The notes: a model not told the origin generated them from the letters alone. A DNA stretch of 64,000 bases from Armigeres subalbatus (GCF_024139115.2 NC_085141.1:374634995-374698994), one strand, 5' to 3'; shown: positions 23,416 through 35,088, counted from the first letter of the stretch. Program-made: numbers and translations.

Positions 23416-23588
23416 TTTCTCACTTCTCACATCCCATTCGGCTTACTAACCGTTCGACCAAATTTAGGCCTATTGAGCTTCAGTTTAATGGCTTGATACT
23501 GTATGGTGAACACTCTCCAGGTTTTCCGTAGGCAGCTTCCCACTCAACTGATCTAAGCGAAAGACCATGCGTCTCCTCCGCTAAATCT

Positions 23589-23795
23589 TTGTTTCAACAT
23601 AAGAATGACGATAGCGGGTTCCTTGCTGGTTCTGTTTCGTCGACTTTGGTACATGATAACATACAAACGTACAATACAAAAATGTTGCGCGAAGCTTGGC
23701 AATCGAGAAAGCTTCTTTATATGGGCGATTCCGTATCTAGGTATTTCCTTTTCGGATTAGAATTGGCGTATAGGAGGGAATCGTTGGCGCGCTAA
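23589..23795 (+). other. Short ORF of unknown meaning
   Basis: 68 codons containing WQSRKLLYMGDSVSRYFLF. The GDS-x-SR pattern recalls esterase or acyltransferase GDS blocks, but the ORF is too short and isolated for an assignment. It could be an exon fragment of a captured or degraded gene. There is no supporting neighbour. Confidence 0.2.
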
Positions 23796-23867
23796 TCCTC
23801 CTTCGTGGCACATGAGTTAGCAGCTAATTGACAAAAGAAGTGCCTGTTTTATTTATTTTTCCTAAGC

Positions 23868-23871
23868 AAGC

Positions 23872-23964
<93 letters not shown>

Positions 23965-23966
23965 GT
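23868..23966. repeat. (TAAG)n microsatellite
   Basis: About 24 near-perfect tetranucleotide units, written AAGT or GTAA, abutting the G-rich block to the right. Confidence 0.95.
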
Positions 23967-23989
23967 AAGTGGTGGAGTTGAAGTAAGTA

Positions 23990-24892
23990 AAAAGTGGGGT
24001 GGTGGGTGGTGGGTGGTGGTGGTGGGTGGAGTGCAAGTAAAAATGAAATTAGTGGTGGGTGGTGGTGTGGGTGGGGTGGGTGGGTGGGTGGTGGTGGGTG
24101 GGTGGTGGGTGGGTGGGTGGGTGGGTGGGTGGGTGGGTGGGGTGAGGTGGGTGGTGGGTGGGTGGGGGGCTGGGGGGGGTGGTGGGGTGGGGGGGGGGGG
24201 TGGGTGGGTGGGGGGGTGGGTGGGTGGGGTGGGGGGGTGGGGTGGGTGGGGTGGGTGGGTGGGGGGGTGTGTGTGTGGGTGGGTTGGTGGGGTTGGTGGG
24301 TGGGTGGTTGGTGGGGTGGGTGGGTGGGGGGGGGTGGGTGGGTGGGTGGGTTGGGTGGGTGGGTGGGTTGGGGTGGGGAGGGTGGGTGGGGGGTGCGTGG
24401 GGTGGGGTGGGTGGGTGGGGTGGGGGGGGGGGGGGTGGGTGGGGGGGTGGGTGGGTTGGGTGGGGTTGGGTGGGTGGGTGGGTGGGGTGGGTGGGGTTGG
24501 TGGGTGGGTTGGGGTGGTGGGTGGGTGGTGTGGTGGTTGGTGGGTTAGGTGGTGGTGGGTGGGGTAAGGTGGGTGGGGGGGCGGGGTGAGGTGGGTGGTG
24601 GGGTGGGGGGTGGGTGGGTGAGTGGTGGGTGGTGGGTGGGTGGGTGGGGTGGGGTGGGGTGGGTGGGTGGGTGGGTGGGTGAGTGGGTGGGTGGTGGGTG
24701 GGTGGGTGGGTGGGTGGGTGGGTGGGGGGTGGGGTGGGGGGGTGGTGGGTGTGGGTGGGTGGGTGGGTGGGTGGGTGGGTGGTGGTGGTTGGGGTGGGTG
24801 TGGTGGGTTGGGGATTGGGTTGGTGTGGGGTTGGGTTGGGTGGGTGGGTGGGTGGGTGGGTGGGTGGGTGGGTGGGGTTGGGTGGGTGGGGA
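23990..24892. repeat. G-rich (GGTG)n / (GGGT)n block
   Basis: About 0.9 kb of plus-strand sequence built almost only from G and T, with repeated GGGTGGGTGGG runs and single-base irregularities. Such runs meet the sequence rule for G-quadruplexes. Gly/Val/Trp-rich and Pro/Thr/His-rich ORFs over it are artefacts of composition. Irregular unit spacing could be biological or consensus error. Confidence 0.95.
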
Positions 24893-24919
24893 CTCCAGGA
24901 CTGTCAGCCAGGATGTCAT

Positions 24920-27900
24920 TTCGGGAACTCCATTTCAAGAGCTCGGAGGCTCAGGAAGCCTCCTTTCAAGGCTCAGATAGCCTCCTCTCAAGGGGCTCAG
25001 AAGCCTCCTTTCAAGGAGGAGGCTCGGAAGCTATCCTTTCGAATATCGGGAATACAGGCCTCCTTTCAAAAAGGCTCAGGCCTTCCTTTCAAGAGAAAGG
25101 CTCAGAAGCCTCCTTTCAAGAGCTCAGATGGCCCTTCCTTTCCAAGAGGCTCAGGAAGCCTCCTTTCAGAGGCTCAGTACCTCTCCCTTTTCCAAGAGAG
25201 CTCAGAGCCTCCTTTCAAGGAGGCTCAGAGCCTCCTTTCAAGAAAGCTCAAACCCCTCCTTTCAAGAAGCTCAGAAGCCTCCTTTCAAGAGAGCTCAGAG
25301 CCTCCCTTTCAAAGGCAACTCAAGCCTCCTTTCAGAGGCTCAGAAAGCCTCCTTTCAAGAAAGCTCAGAGCCTCCTTTCAAGAAAGGCTCAAAACCTCCT
25401 TTCAAGAAAGGCTCAGAGCCTCCTTTCAAAAGCTCAAGCCTCCTTTCAAGAGGCTCAGCCTCCTTTCAAGAGGCTCCAAAGCCTCCTTTCAAGAGGCTCA
25501 GCCTCCTTTCAAAAAGCTCAGAAGCCCTTCGAAGCCTCCTTTCAAGAAGGCTCAGAAGCCTCCTTTAAAGGCTCAGAAGCCTCCTTTTAGAGGCTCGGAA
25601 GCCTCCTTTTAGAAAGGCTCCAGGCCTCCTTTCAAGCTCGGAAGCCTCCTTTCAAAGAGCTCAGGAAGCCTCCCTTTCAAAGAAGGCTCAGAGCCTCCTT
25701 TCAAGAGGCTCAGGCCTCCTTCAAGGGCTCAGAGCCTCCTTTCAGAGGCTCCAGAGCCTCCTTTCAAGAGCTCAGGCCTCCTTTCAGAGGCTCAGGAAGC
25801 CTCCTTTCAAGAGGCTGGGAAGCCTCCTTTCAAGAGAGCTCAGAGCCTGCCTCCTTTCAAAGAGGCTCAGAGCACTCCTTTCAAGAAGGCTCAAGCCCTC
25901 CTTTCAAGAGGCTCAGGAAGCCTCCTTTCAAGAGCTCAAACCTCCTTTCAGAGCTCAGAGCCTCCTTTCCAAGAAACTCAAAGGCACCTCCTTTCAAGAG
26001 CTCAAAAGCCTCCTTTTCAGGCTCAGAAGCCTCCTTTCAAGAAGGCTCAGGAAGCCTCCTTTCAAAAAAGCTCAGAAGCCTCCTTTCGAAGAGGCTCAGA
26101 AGCCTCCTTTCAGGCTCAGAAGCCTCCTTTCAAGAGGCTCAGAGCCTCCTTTCAAGAGGCTCAGAAGCCTCCTTTCAAGAGGCTCAGAAGCCTCCTTTCA
26201 AGAGGCTCAGAGCCTCCTTTCAAGAGGCTCAGGAAGCCTCCTTTCAAGAGGCTCAGAAGCCTCCTTTCAAGAGCTCAGAAGCCTCCTTTCAAGAGGCTCC
26301 AGCCTCCTTTCAAGAGCTCAGAAGCCTCCTTTCAAGAGGCTCAGCCTCCTTTCAAGAGGCTCAGGCCTCCTTTCAAGAGGCCTCAGAAGCCTCCTTTCAA
26401 GAGGCTCAGAAGCCTCCTTTCAAGAGGCTCAGGCCTCCTTTCAAGAGGCTCAGAAGCCTCCTTTCAAGAGGCTCAGAAGCCTCCTTTCAAGAGGCCTCAA
26501 GCCTCCTTTCAAGAGAGGCTCAGAAGCCTCCTTTCAAGAGGCTCAGAAGCCTCCTTTCAAGAGGCTCAGGCCTCCTTTCAAGAGGCTCAGAAGCCTCCTT
26601 TCAAGAGGCTCAGGCCTCCTTTCAAGAGGCTCAGAAGCCTCCTTTCAAGAGGCTCAGAAGCCTCCTTTCAAGAGGCTCAGGAAGCCTCCTTTCAAGAGGC
26701 TCAGAAGCCTCCTTTCAAGAGGCTCAGAGCCTCCTTTCAAGAGGCTCAGGCCTCCTTTCAAGAGGCTCAGGAAGCCTCCTTTCAAGAGGCTCAGAAGCCT
26801 CCTTTCAAGAGGCTCAGGCCTCCTTTCAAGAGGCTCAGAAGCCTCCTTTCAAGAGGCTCAGAAGCCTCCTTTCAAGAGGCTCAGGCCTCCTTTCAAGAGG
26901 CTCAGAAGCCTCCTTTCAAGAGGCTCAAGCCTCCTTTCAAGAGGCTCAGAAGCCTCCTTTCAAGAGGCTCAGAAGCCTCCTTTCAAGAGGCTCAGGCCTC
27001 CTTTCAAGAGGCTCAGAAGCCTCCTTTCAAGAGGCTCAGAAGCCTCCTTTCAAGAGGCTCAGGAAGCCTCCTTTCAAGAGGCTCAGAGCCTCCTTTCAAG
27101 AGCTCAGAAGCCTCCTTTCAAGAGGCTCAGAAGCCTCCTTTCAAGAGGCTCAGAAGCCTCCTTTCAAGAGGCTCAGAGCCTCCTTTCAAGAGGCTCAGAG
27201 CCTCCTTTCAAGAGGCTCAGAAGCCTCCTTTCAAGAGGCTCAGAAGCCTCCTTTCAAGAGGCTCAGGAAGCCTCCTTTCAAGAGGCTCAGGCCTCCTTTC
27301 AAGAGGCTCAGAAGCCTCCTTTCAAGAGGCTCAGAAGCCTCCTTTCAAGAGGCTCAGAAGCCTCCTTTCAAGAGGCTCAGAAGCCTCCTTTCAAGAGGCT
27401 CAGGCCTCCTTTCAAGAGGCTCAGGAAGCCTCCTTTCAAGAGGCTCAGAAGCCTCCTTTCAAGAGGCTCAGGAAGCCTCCTTTCAAGAGGCTCAGAAGCC
27501 TCCTTTCAAGAGGCTCAGGCCTCCTTTCAAGAGGCTCAGAAGCCTCCTTTCAAGAGGCTCAGAAGCCTCCTTTCAAGAGGCTCAGAAGCCTCCTTTCAAG
27601 AGGCTCAGAAGCCTCCTTTCAAGAGGCTCAGGCCTCCTTTCAAGAGGCTCAGAAGCCTCCTTTCAAGAGCTCAGAGCCTCCTTTCAAGAGGCTCAGAAGC
27701 CTCCTTTCAAGAGGCTCAGGCCTCCTTTCAAGAGGCTCAGGCCTCCTTTCAAGAGGCCTCAGAAGCCTCCTTTCAAGAGGCTCAAGCCTCCTTTCAAGAG
27801 GCTCAGAAGCCTCCTTTCAAGAGGCTCAGAAGCCTCCTTTCAAGAGGCTCAGGCCTCCTTTCAAGAGGCTCAGAAGCCTCCTTTCAAGAGGCTCGGAAGC

Positions 27901-30690
27901 CTCCTTTCAAGAGGCTCAGAAGCCTCCTTTCAAGAGGCTCAGGCCTCCTTTCAAGAGGCTCAGAAGCCTCCTTTCAAGAGGCTCAGAAGCCTCCTTTCAA
28001 GAGGCTCAGAAGCCTCCTTTCAAGAGGCTCAGAAGCCTCCTTTCAAGAGGCTCAGAAGCCTCCTTTCAAGAGGCTCAGAAGCCTCCTTTCAAGAGGCTCA
28101 GGCCTCCTTTCAAGAGGCTCAGAAGCCTCCTTTCAAGAGGCTCAGAAGCCTCCTTTCAAGAGGCTCAGAAGCCTCCTTTCAAGAGGCTCAGAAGCCTCCT
28201 TTCAAGAGGCTCAGAGCCTCCTTTCAAGAGGCTCAAAGCCTCCTTTCAAGAGGCTCAAGCCTCCTTTCAAGAGGCTCAGAAGCCTCCTTTCAAGAGGCTC
28301 AGGCCTCCTTTCAAGAGGCTCAGAAGCCTCCTTTCAAGAGGCTCAGGAAGCCTCCTTTCAAGAGGCTCAGAGCCTCCTTTCAAGAGGCTCAGAAGCCTCC
28401 TTTCAAGAGGCTCAGAAGCCTCCTTTCAAGAGGCTCAGGCCTCCTTTCAAGAGGCTCAGAAGCCTCCTTTCAAGAGGCTCAGAGCCTCCTTTCAAGAGGC
28501 TCAGGCCTCCTTTCAAGAGGCTCAGAAGCCTCCTTTCAAGAGGCTCAGAGCCTCCTTTCAAGAGGCTCAGAGCCTCCTTTCAAGAGGCTCAGGAAGCCTC
28601 CTTTCAAGAGGCTCAGAAGCCTCCTTTCAAGAGGCTCAGAAGCCTCCTTTCAAGAGGCTCAGAAGCCTCCTTTCAAGAGGCTCAGAAGCCTCCTTTCAAG
28701 AGGCTCAAGCCTCCTTTCAAGAGGCTCAGAAGCCTCCTTTCAAGAGGCTCAGAAGCCTCCTTCAAGAGCTCAGAAGCCTCCTTTCAAGAGGCTCAGCGCC
28801 TCCTTTCAAGAGGCTCAGAAGCCTCCTTTCAAGAGGCTCAGAAGCCTCCTTTCAAGAGGCTCAGAGCCTCCTTTCAAGAGGCTCAGGCCTCCTTTCAAGA
28901 GGCTCAGAAGCCTCCTTTCAAGAGGCTCAGAGCCTCCTTTCAAGAGGCTCAGAAGCCTCCTTTCAAGAGGCTCGGAAGCCTCCTTTCAAGAGGCTCAGAA
29001 GCCTCCTTTCAAGAGGGCCTCAGAAGCCTCCTTTCAAGAGGCTCAGGCCTCCTTTCAAGAGGCTCAGAAGCCTCCTTTCAAGAGGCTCAGAAGCCTCCTT
29101 TCAAGAGGCTCAGAGCCTCCTTTCAAGAGGCTCAGGCCTCCTTTCAAGAGGCTCAGAAGCCTCCTTTCAAGAGGCTCAGGAAGCCTCCTTTCAAGAGGCT
29201 CAGAAGCCTCCTTTCAAGAGGCTCAGAAGCCTCCTTTCAAGAGGCTCCAGCCTCCTTTCAAGAGGCTCAGGCCTCCTTTCAAGAGGCTCAGAAGCCTCCT
29301 TTCAAGAGGCTCAAGCCTCCTTTCAAGAGGCTCAGAAGCCTCCTTTCAAGAGGCTCAGAGCCTCCTTTCAAGAGGCTCAGGCCTCCTTTCAAGAGGCTCA
29401 GAAGCCTCCTTTCAAGAGGCTCAGAGCCTCCTTTCAAGAGGCTCAGGAAGCCTCCTTTCAAGAGGCTCAGGCCTCCTTTCAAGAGGCTCAGAAGCCTCCT
29501 TTCAAGAGGCTCAAGCCTCCTTTCAAGAGGCTCAGAAGCCTCCTTTCAAGAGGCTCAGAAGCCTCCTTTCAAGAGGCTCAGAGCCTCCTTTCAAGAGGCT
29601 CAGGAAGCCTCCTTTCAAGAGGCTCAGAAGCCTCCTTTCAAGAGGCTCAGGCCTCCTTTCAAGAGGCTCAGAAGCCTCCTTTCAAGAGGCTCAGAGCCTC
29701 CTTTCAAGAGGCTCAGAAGCCTCCTTTCAAGAGGCTCAGAGCCTCCTTTCAAGAGGCTCAGAAGCCTCCTTTCAAGAGGCTCAGAAGCCTCCTTTCAAGA
29801 GGCTCAAGCCTCCTTTCAAGAGGCTCAGAAGCCTCCTTTCAAGAGGCTCAGAGCCTCCTTTCAAGAGGCTCAGAAGCCTCCTTTCAAGAGGCCTCAGGCC
29901 TCCTTTCAAGAGGCTCAGAAGCCTCCTTTCAAGAGGCTCAAGCCTCCTTTCAAGAGGCCTCAGAGCCTCCTTTCAAGAGGCTCAGGCCTCCTTTCAAGAG
30001 GCTCAGGCCTCCTTTCAAGAGGCCCAGAAGCCTCCTTTCAAGAGGCTCAGAAGCCTCCTTTCAAGAGGCTCAGGCCTCCTTTCAAGAGGCTCAGAAGCCT
30101 CCTTTCAAGAGGCCTCAGAAGCCTCCTTTCAAGAGGCTCAAGCCTCCTTTCAAGAGGCTCAGAGCCTCCTTCAAGAGGCTCAGAAGCCTCCTTTCAAGAG
30201 GCTCAGAAGCCTCCTTTCAAGAGGCTCAGAAGCCTCCTTCAAGAGGCTCAGAAGCCTCCTTCAAGAGGCTCAGAAGCCTCCTTTCAAGAGGCTCAGAAGC
30301 CTCCTTTCAAGAGGCCTCAGCCTCCTTTCAAGAGGCCTCGAAGCCTCCTTTCAAGAGGCCTGGAAGCCTCCTTTCAAGAGGCTCAGAAGCCTCCTTCAAG
30401 AGGCTCAGAAGCCTCCTTTCAAGAGGGCCTCAGAAGCCTCCCTTCAAGAGGCTCGGAAGCCTCCTTTCAAGAGGCTCGGAAGCCTCCTTTCAAGAGGCTC
30501 GGAAGCCTCCTTTCAAGAGGCTCGGAAGCCTCCTTTCAAGAGGCTTGGAAGCCTCCTTTCAAGAGGCTCGGAAGCCTCCTTTCAAGAAGCTCGGAAATCT
30601 TCTTTCAATATGCTTGGAAGCATACTATGAAGAGGCTCAGAAGAGTCCTTTCAAGATGCAAAGGGAGCCTCCTTTTAAGTGGCTTGAAAA
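24920..30690. repeat. Hairpin satellite, 21-23-bp unit, roughly 250 copies
   Basis: The basic unit is GAGGCTCAGAAGCCTCCTTT followed by CAA. Within it, AGGCT and AGCCT are inverted copies around a short spacer, and GCCTC and GAGGC are inverted around CTTTCAA, so each arm can pair with either neighbour. Three zones are visible: a left edge (to about 26000) with substitutions and indels everywhere; a homogeneous centre, where most length variation sits in the spacer (CAGAAG, CAGAG, CAGG, CAAG, CAGGAAG); and a right edge where CTCGGAAG units decay into diverged units next to a hAT-like end. Copy number is an estimate from length. ORFs across it are artefacts. Confidence 0.95.
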
Positions 30691-30769
30691 CCACTTTTGA
30701 AAGGGGGGTACCTCAATGAATGCAAAAGTTCGAAGGGGTACCTCTCAAGAAAACGATTGAGAACCGCTG
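30640..30769 (-). mobile_element. One end of a hAT-like element adjoining the satellite
   Basis: Read from 30769 on the minus strand it begins CAGCGGTTCTCAA and continues through GAGGTACCCC blocks. A second end with the same start (CAGCGGTTCTCAACCTGGGG) is at 62795. CAGNGGTTCTCAA ends are known from hAT transposons. The opposite end was not found on the left of the satellite. Confidence 0.6.
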
Positions 30770-30777
30770 ATTTGTAT

Positions 30778-30891
30778 AATTAGTTAGTTAGTTAGTTCGT
30801 TGATTAGTTAGTTAATTAGTTAGTTAGTTAGTTAGATAATTATACTCAATTAGTTAGTTACTTAGTTAATTAGTTAGTTAGTTAGTTAGTA

Positions 30892-30939
<48 letters not shown>

Positions 30940-31010
30940 GGTTAGTGCGTTAGTTAGTTGATTAGGTAGTTAGTTAGTTAGTTTGTTAGTTAGTATGTAA
31001 GTAAGTGAGT
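30778..31010. repeat. (TTAG)n microsatellite, imperfect
   Basis: TTAG units with interruptions (TTGATTAG, TTAATTAG and others). The unit is TTAG, not the insect telomeric TTAGG. Confidence 0.9.
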
Positions 31011-33631
31011 AAGAGAAGATATCAAAAAGCACCCGTACTCCAGCCAATCTTGCTAAAAAAAATGAGGATCCCTAGAAGCATAATATTAACCAAGAACATG
31101 TAGTTTCCAACTTGCAATTAGGTTCAGGTTTCTCTTAATACCTAATTTTAGATCTAGTTTTGTTACGGACATATTAATGACGGTAAATATGAGGGAAACC
31201 ACAAAAGGCGTTTTGCATCGGGGGGGCGTTTTGGGGCCTCTTCCCCTACAAGTTCGATACAAATGCTTGCCCAATTGTTCATTTATTTAATAACACGGAT
31301 GTGATGAAATTTGCATAAAAAGTTTAGTCACAAGGGGAACTATCGCACAAATGTACCATGCGTCTCCATAAGTTGCCGAACAGTTTTCAAAATGCCTACC
31401 AATCGTTTCCGCTGGGAGGCCCATTTTTGCCTGGAAACACTCATGGGGACATTCAGTTATCGTAATAACTTAGTATTTTAACTTATATGAACAAGCAATC
31501 ATGCAAACATGCAAGTTAGTCCAACACCATTAAACGATGAACCATAATGTGTCCAGAAAATCTCGGAATTTCCCCAATCAAACAAAAAAATGCCAAAACC
31601 AGTCGATTTTAGAGGTTGAGAACTACAAATGCAGCACTTGAGCATCGCGAATACAAATTTACTGTCGACCAGTGAATCAATGATTGCGTTTAATGCATTA
31701 TTCTTGACAACTTCTTTTACTTCTATGGCTCTACAGTTCAATTGGAACTTGGCCTGCTTTTCAACATAGTATCATATTTGCATTTCATCAGATATCATTT
31801 GAAAGCTTTTCTATGCCCGCCATTGCATGAGTATGTATCTTGTGTTGTAAGTACAATGGATACACTATGCCCAGGGAGTCGAGAATGTTTTTCATCTTAA
31901 AATGGATGGATCTCGCCATCTCCGGTTTGGAAATCCTACGTTTTTTTTCGCAAGGCTAACTTACATGTCCTACTGCATCTTCACCCTCCCGCCAGGCAAA
32001 TTATGAAAAAGGCAATGTAGAAACGAAACTTTTCCTATTGGAGGGGACGACGTTCTGATATTAGAGCGTACATTGTTAGGATATATTCAAATTCGGAAAG
32101 GACCAAATACATGATTTTCACCTACAGCCTTTTAGAAATTCTGTCTGATAACTGATACCGTAACTATGCTAATGCCTATTTGAAATTTTAAACCACTAAT
32201 AAACGTTACTAAATATTGCCATCCGATTATGATCAATCCGACATTTTGGCAACATTGTTCGTAAATTCAATTGAGATCTTTACCAGTAATTATTACCTCA
32301 TGTATAGTTTCGGTACCGATCCGCCTCATATTGTCTTGCCACGAGGATCCGATCCATTAAACACTGATTCTGACGTGCACGGCGAATGTATTATTACCCA
32401 CGAAAACAAAGAGCGCGAGTTGGCCGGTTATGGGTGCCATAACCAATACGTTGGCTGTTCCGATTTCTGCTTGCGGTCGTTGTCTGACGTATCATCCCAT
32501 GAGAAACAAAATCTTTCACCCGAAAACAAGCAAACAACCGGTCTGATTCATCCTTCGTCGCAAATTGAACTTTTCCTGATGGTTGCTGTGCGGTAATTAT
32601 TTCGCATTTTGTTTGCGACGAACAGCTGGCCGATGAGAAAAGGCTTAAAAATATACGCCTAATGGTTAAGTGAAGATGTTCTATACAAATCTTACCCTAC
32701 ATAAAGAAGTATTAAATTTAAAAATTTGTCAGGATTTCAAAAAGAAAATTACATTCCGCGAATAATTAGTTTAAACAAGGTTCACACTTCGGTATACTTG
32801 TAGGAAAATTCACTATTTTTATTGACATTCATTTAGCGCCCGATGAAACAGTGTGGGCTTATACAAATAATCATCACAATTATTTATATGACCGCGTACA
32901 GAGAAGACATGCGTAAAATATGCGGCGTGCAGTCGACTGAAATGCGGGGGCGTGACATCGGTGACGTCGGTAGTTGGCAATCAAATAGAGATGTTTATGC
33001 GCATGACCCGCGTAATAATGGGAATGGACGTTCAACGTCCCTACTCGCGACATACCACTCCATTATAGCGGGGCTACCCTTCTACCGTGAGTCGAATACA
33101 TCGCATGATTCCCCATCATTCCCTTAACACTTGCGGCTAATTATTTTTGGTAGCGAAGATTCCTTCAAAATAGCTCACCGCCGCCGACGCGTGTCCACGT
33201 TTATGGCATTTCGCACCCCTGAAATAACCATTATCAGGCAACAAAAATCTTCATTTTTTGCTCATTATCCACAGTGATGCTGACCTGCGTGGCCACAGAA
33301 GCCAGACTATGACTCACCGCCAATCACCGTGGTCAACCAAGCCGCACTGGGATATTTTAGCGCGCTTGATGCTTATAAACTAACAACATCCTATTATTAG
33401 AAACATATTTTTTCTCAACCGGAGCACTCAGCACACGGTGCGACGTGGAGTGATCAGAGATTCCTTACCGCGAGCGGCTCATGTCCCTACACACCCGTAC
33501 TCCGGTATCAATCATACTTCTGAATTTTACACAGTGGTAAAAACAGTGATGAATTTCTAACTGAGGAGGCGAATAACTTTTTATACTGTGCAGTGTGGCT
33601 ACCATACGGCATCAATATTCGGACACATATT
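31011..33631. other. Unrecognised DNA with two unsupported ORFs
   Basis: A 126-codon plus-strand ORF at 32216-32596 lacks an ATG at its start (TTG). A 94-codon ORF at 32843-33127 has an ATG. Neither shows a domain, signal peptide or membrane segment I recognise. Base composition around 32900-33500 is less AT-rich than its surroundings. No transposon ends were recognised. Confidence 0.45.
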
Positions 33632-33895
33632 CAGGCCTGGTAGCGAGTCACTTTTTAGTGACTTGGTCACTATTTTGAGTCTAGTCACTAAAAAGTCACT
33701 ATTTGCATCCAAAAGTCACTAAAGTCACTATTTTCCAGAAAATGGTCACTAAAGTCACTATTTTTGCTTTGCATTGTAAAAAAGTTCAAAATAAAAATCA
33801 TTAATACCTATTATTATCAGTCAGCTTATTTCTGATTCATGTCAACTATGATATTTTTCTTCACGATTGGAATTTGTTAAAATGCGAAAGGCTAA

Positions 33896-34145
33896 TCTAT
33901 ATACATAAAAATGAATTTCTGTCTGTCTGTGCCTTATAGACTCGGAAACTACTGAACCGATCGACGTGAAAATTTGTATGTGGAGGTTTTTGGGGCCGGG
34001 GAAGGTTCCTAAGATGGTTCGAGACCCCTCCCCGCTTTGGAAAGGGGGGCTCCCATACAAATGAAACACCAATTTCTTCATAACTCGAGATCTAATCAGA
34101 AAATAAATCAATTTTAGGCGAAACGAAGTTCGTCGGGTCTGCTAG
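33896..34145 (+). mobile_element. Short non-autonomous Helitron, 250 bp
   Basis: It starts TCTATATACATAAAAATGAA, ends GGGTCTGCTAG (CTRR end) and is inserted between A and T, all as expected for Helitrons. The near-palindrome ACGAAGTTCGT about 10 bases before the end supplies the 3' hairpin. It lies inside the 2.08-kb transposon. Confidence 0.75.
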
Positions 34146-34479
34146 TCTCTAATAAAGAGTACAGAATTGAGGAGTATTTTAAACAGAACCACGGCTGTTG
34201 GTGAGCATTGATAAATACCCTCCGGTGACAAAGATAGTGAACAGCCTCAGTTTCATCACATGACAGTGATGTTTGATGTTTCTCAACGTCATGGAGAGAA
34301 ATGAACGAAAAAGGCTTCGATGACAGAAAACACATTATGATTGTTGTTAAATCCGTTTATGATTGTTACATCTCGCTTAACATTTCAAAAGGACCTAAGT
34401 CACATTTTTTGAGTACAATCAAATTTGAGTACAGTGCAATCAAAAGCTTTTATATTGGTCTGTTGATTGCATAGAACCC

Positions 34480-34580
34480 CGCTCATTCGACACCATTTAA
34501 TTCGACACCATTTAATTTGACACTTTCTAATTCGTGCCCCGGTAATTCGACACTTGTCGAATAAAAAAGTGCTGGAGCAC
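34480..34580. repeat. Short repeats of TTCGACACC type
   Basis: The motif (A/T)TTCGACACCATTTAATT and close variants recur four to five times in about 100 bases. Origin not recognised. Confidence 0.5.
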
Positions 34581-35088
34581 GTGCCCAACTGGCACATTAC
34601 GCTCTCACTGAACCAATATTTTCTCAGTAGGGGCGAAACGCATGGGAAGAACAAAAACAAAAAAGCAAATAGAGTTGCAAAACACGTGTGAAACAAATAA
34701 GTATAAGGTAGCCAGTTTGTCGAATTAAAACGTTACTCCGTTTGCTCGACATCAATCATTGTCGAGAAATCCGCCTTGCGACCTTCCGCGATTATTTTAG
34801 AAATATCACATTTTACATATTATAAAACAAAAAAACTAGATTCAAAAGATTTTTGTAACTCGAGTATGCCAGTTAGAAATTAAAGTTTATTAGCATTTAT
34901 AGATTTTTATAAGAGAGCATGGTTTTATTGGATTTTCAATATTTTCCTCAGAATGCCACGTTAGCTGAAAATCTCAAAAACTTCATTTAAATTTGTTAAT
35001 AAACCATACTTTAATAACAGGTAAAATTGTATTTTTAAAATTTCTTCATTATTTTATTTATTAACTTTATATTTGGTACAATAAAGGT

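Noticed and set aside
22953..23423. Minus-strand ORF of 156 codons rich in Phe, Leu and Ser that could pass for a membrane protein
   Set aside because: It is the complement of a nearly pure purine tract; hydrophobicity follows from composition alone.
23862..25612. Long ORFs on both strands over the G-rich block and the satellite edge (up to about 358 codons)
   Set aside because: They translate pure tandem repeats into Pro/Thr/His, Gly/Val/Trp or Pro/Phe/Lys/Ser runs, with equally long frames on both strands; no start context or domain.
24920..30690. CRISPR-like array (regular repeats)
   Set aside because: Units of 21-23 bp follow one another with no unique spacers, and the context is an insect genome.
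30778..31010. Telomeric repeat
   Set aside because: The unit is TTAG with interruptions, not TTAGG, and both sides continue into ordinary interspersed repeats.
32216..32596. Host gene of 126 codons
   Set aside because: It opens with TTG, has no recognisable domain and no supporting splice or promoter evidence; kept only as unrecognised DNA.
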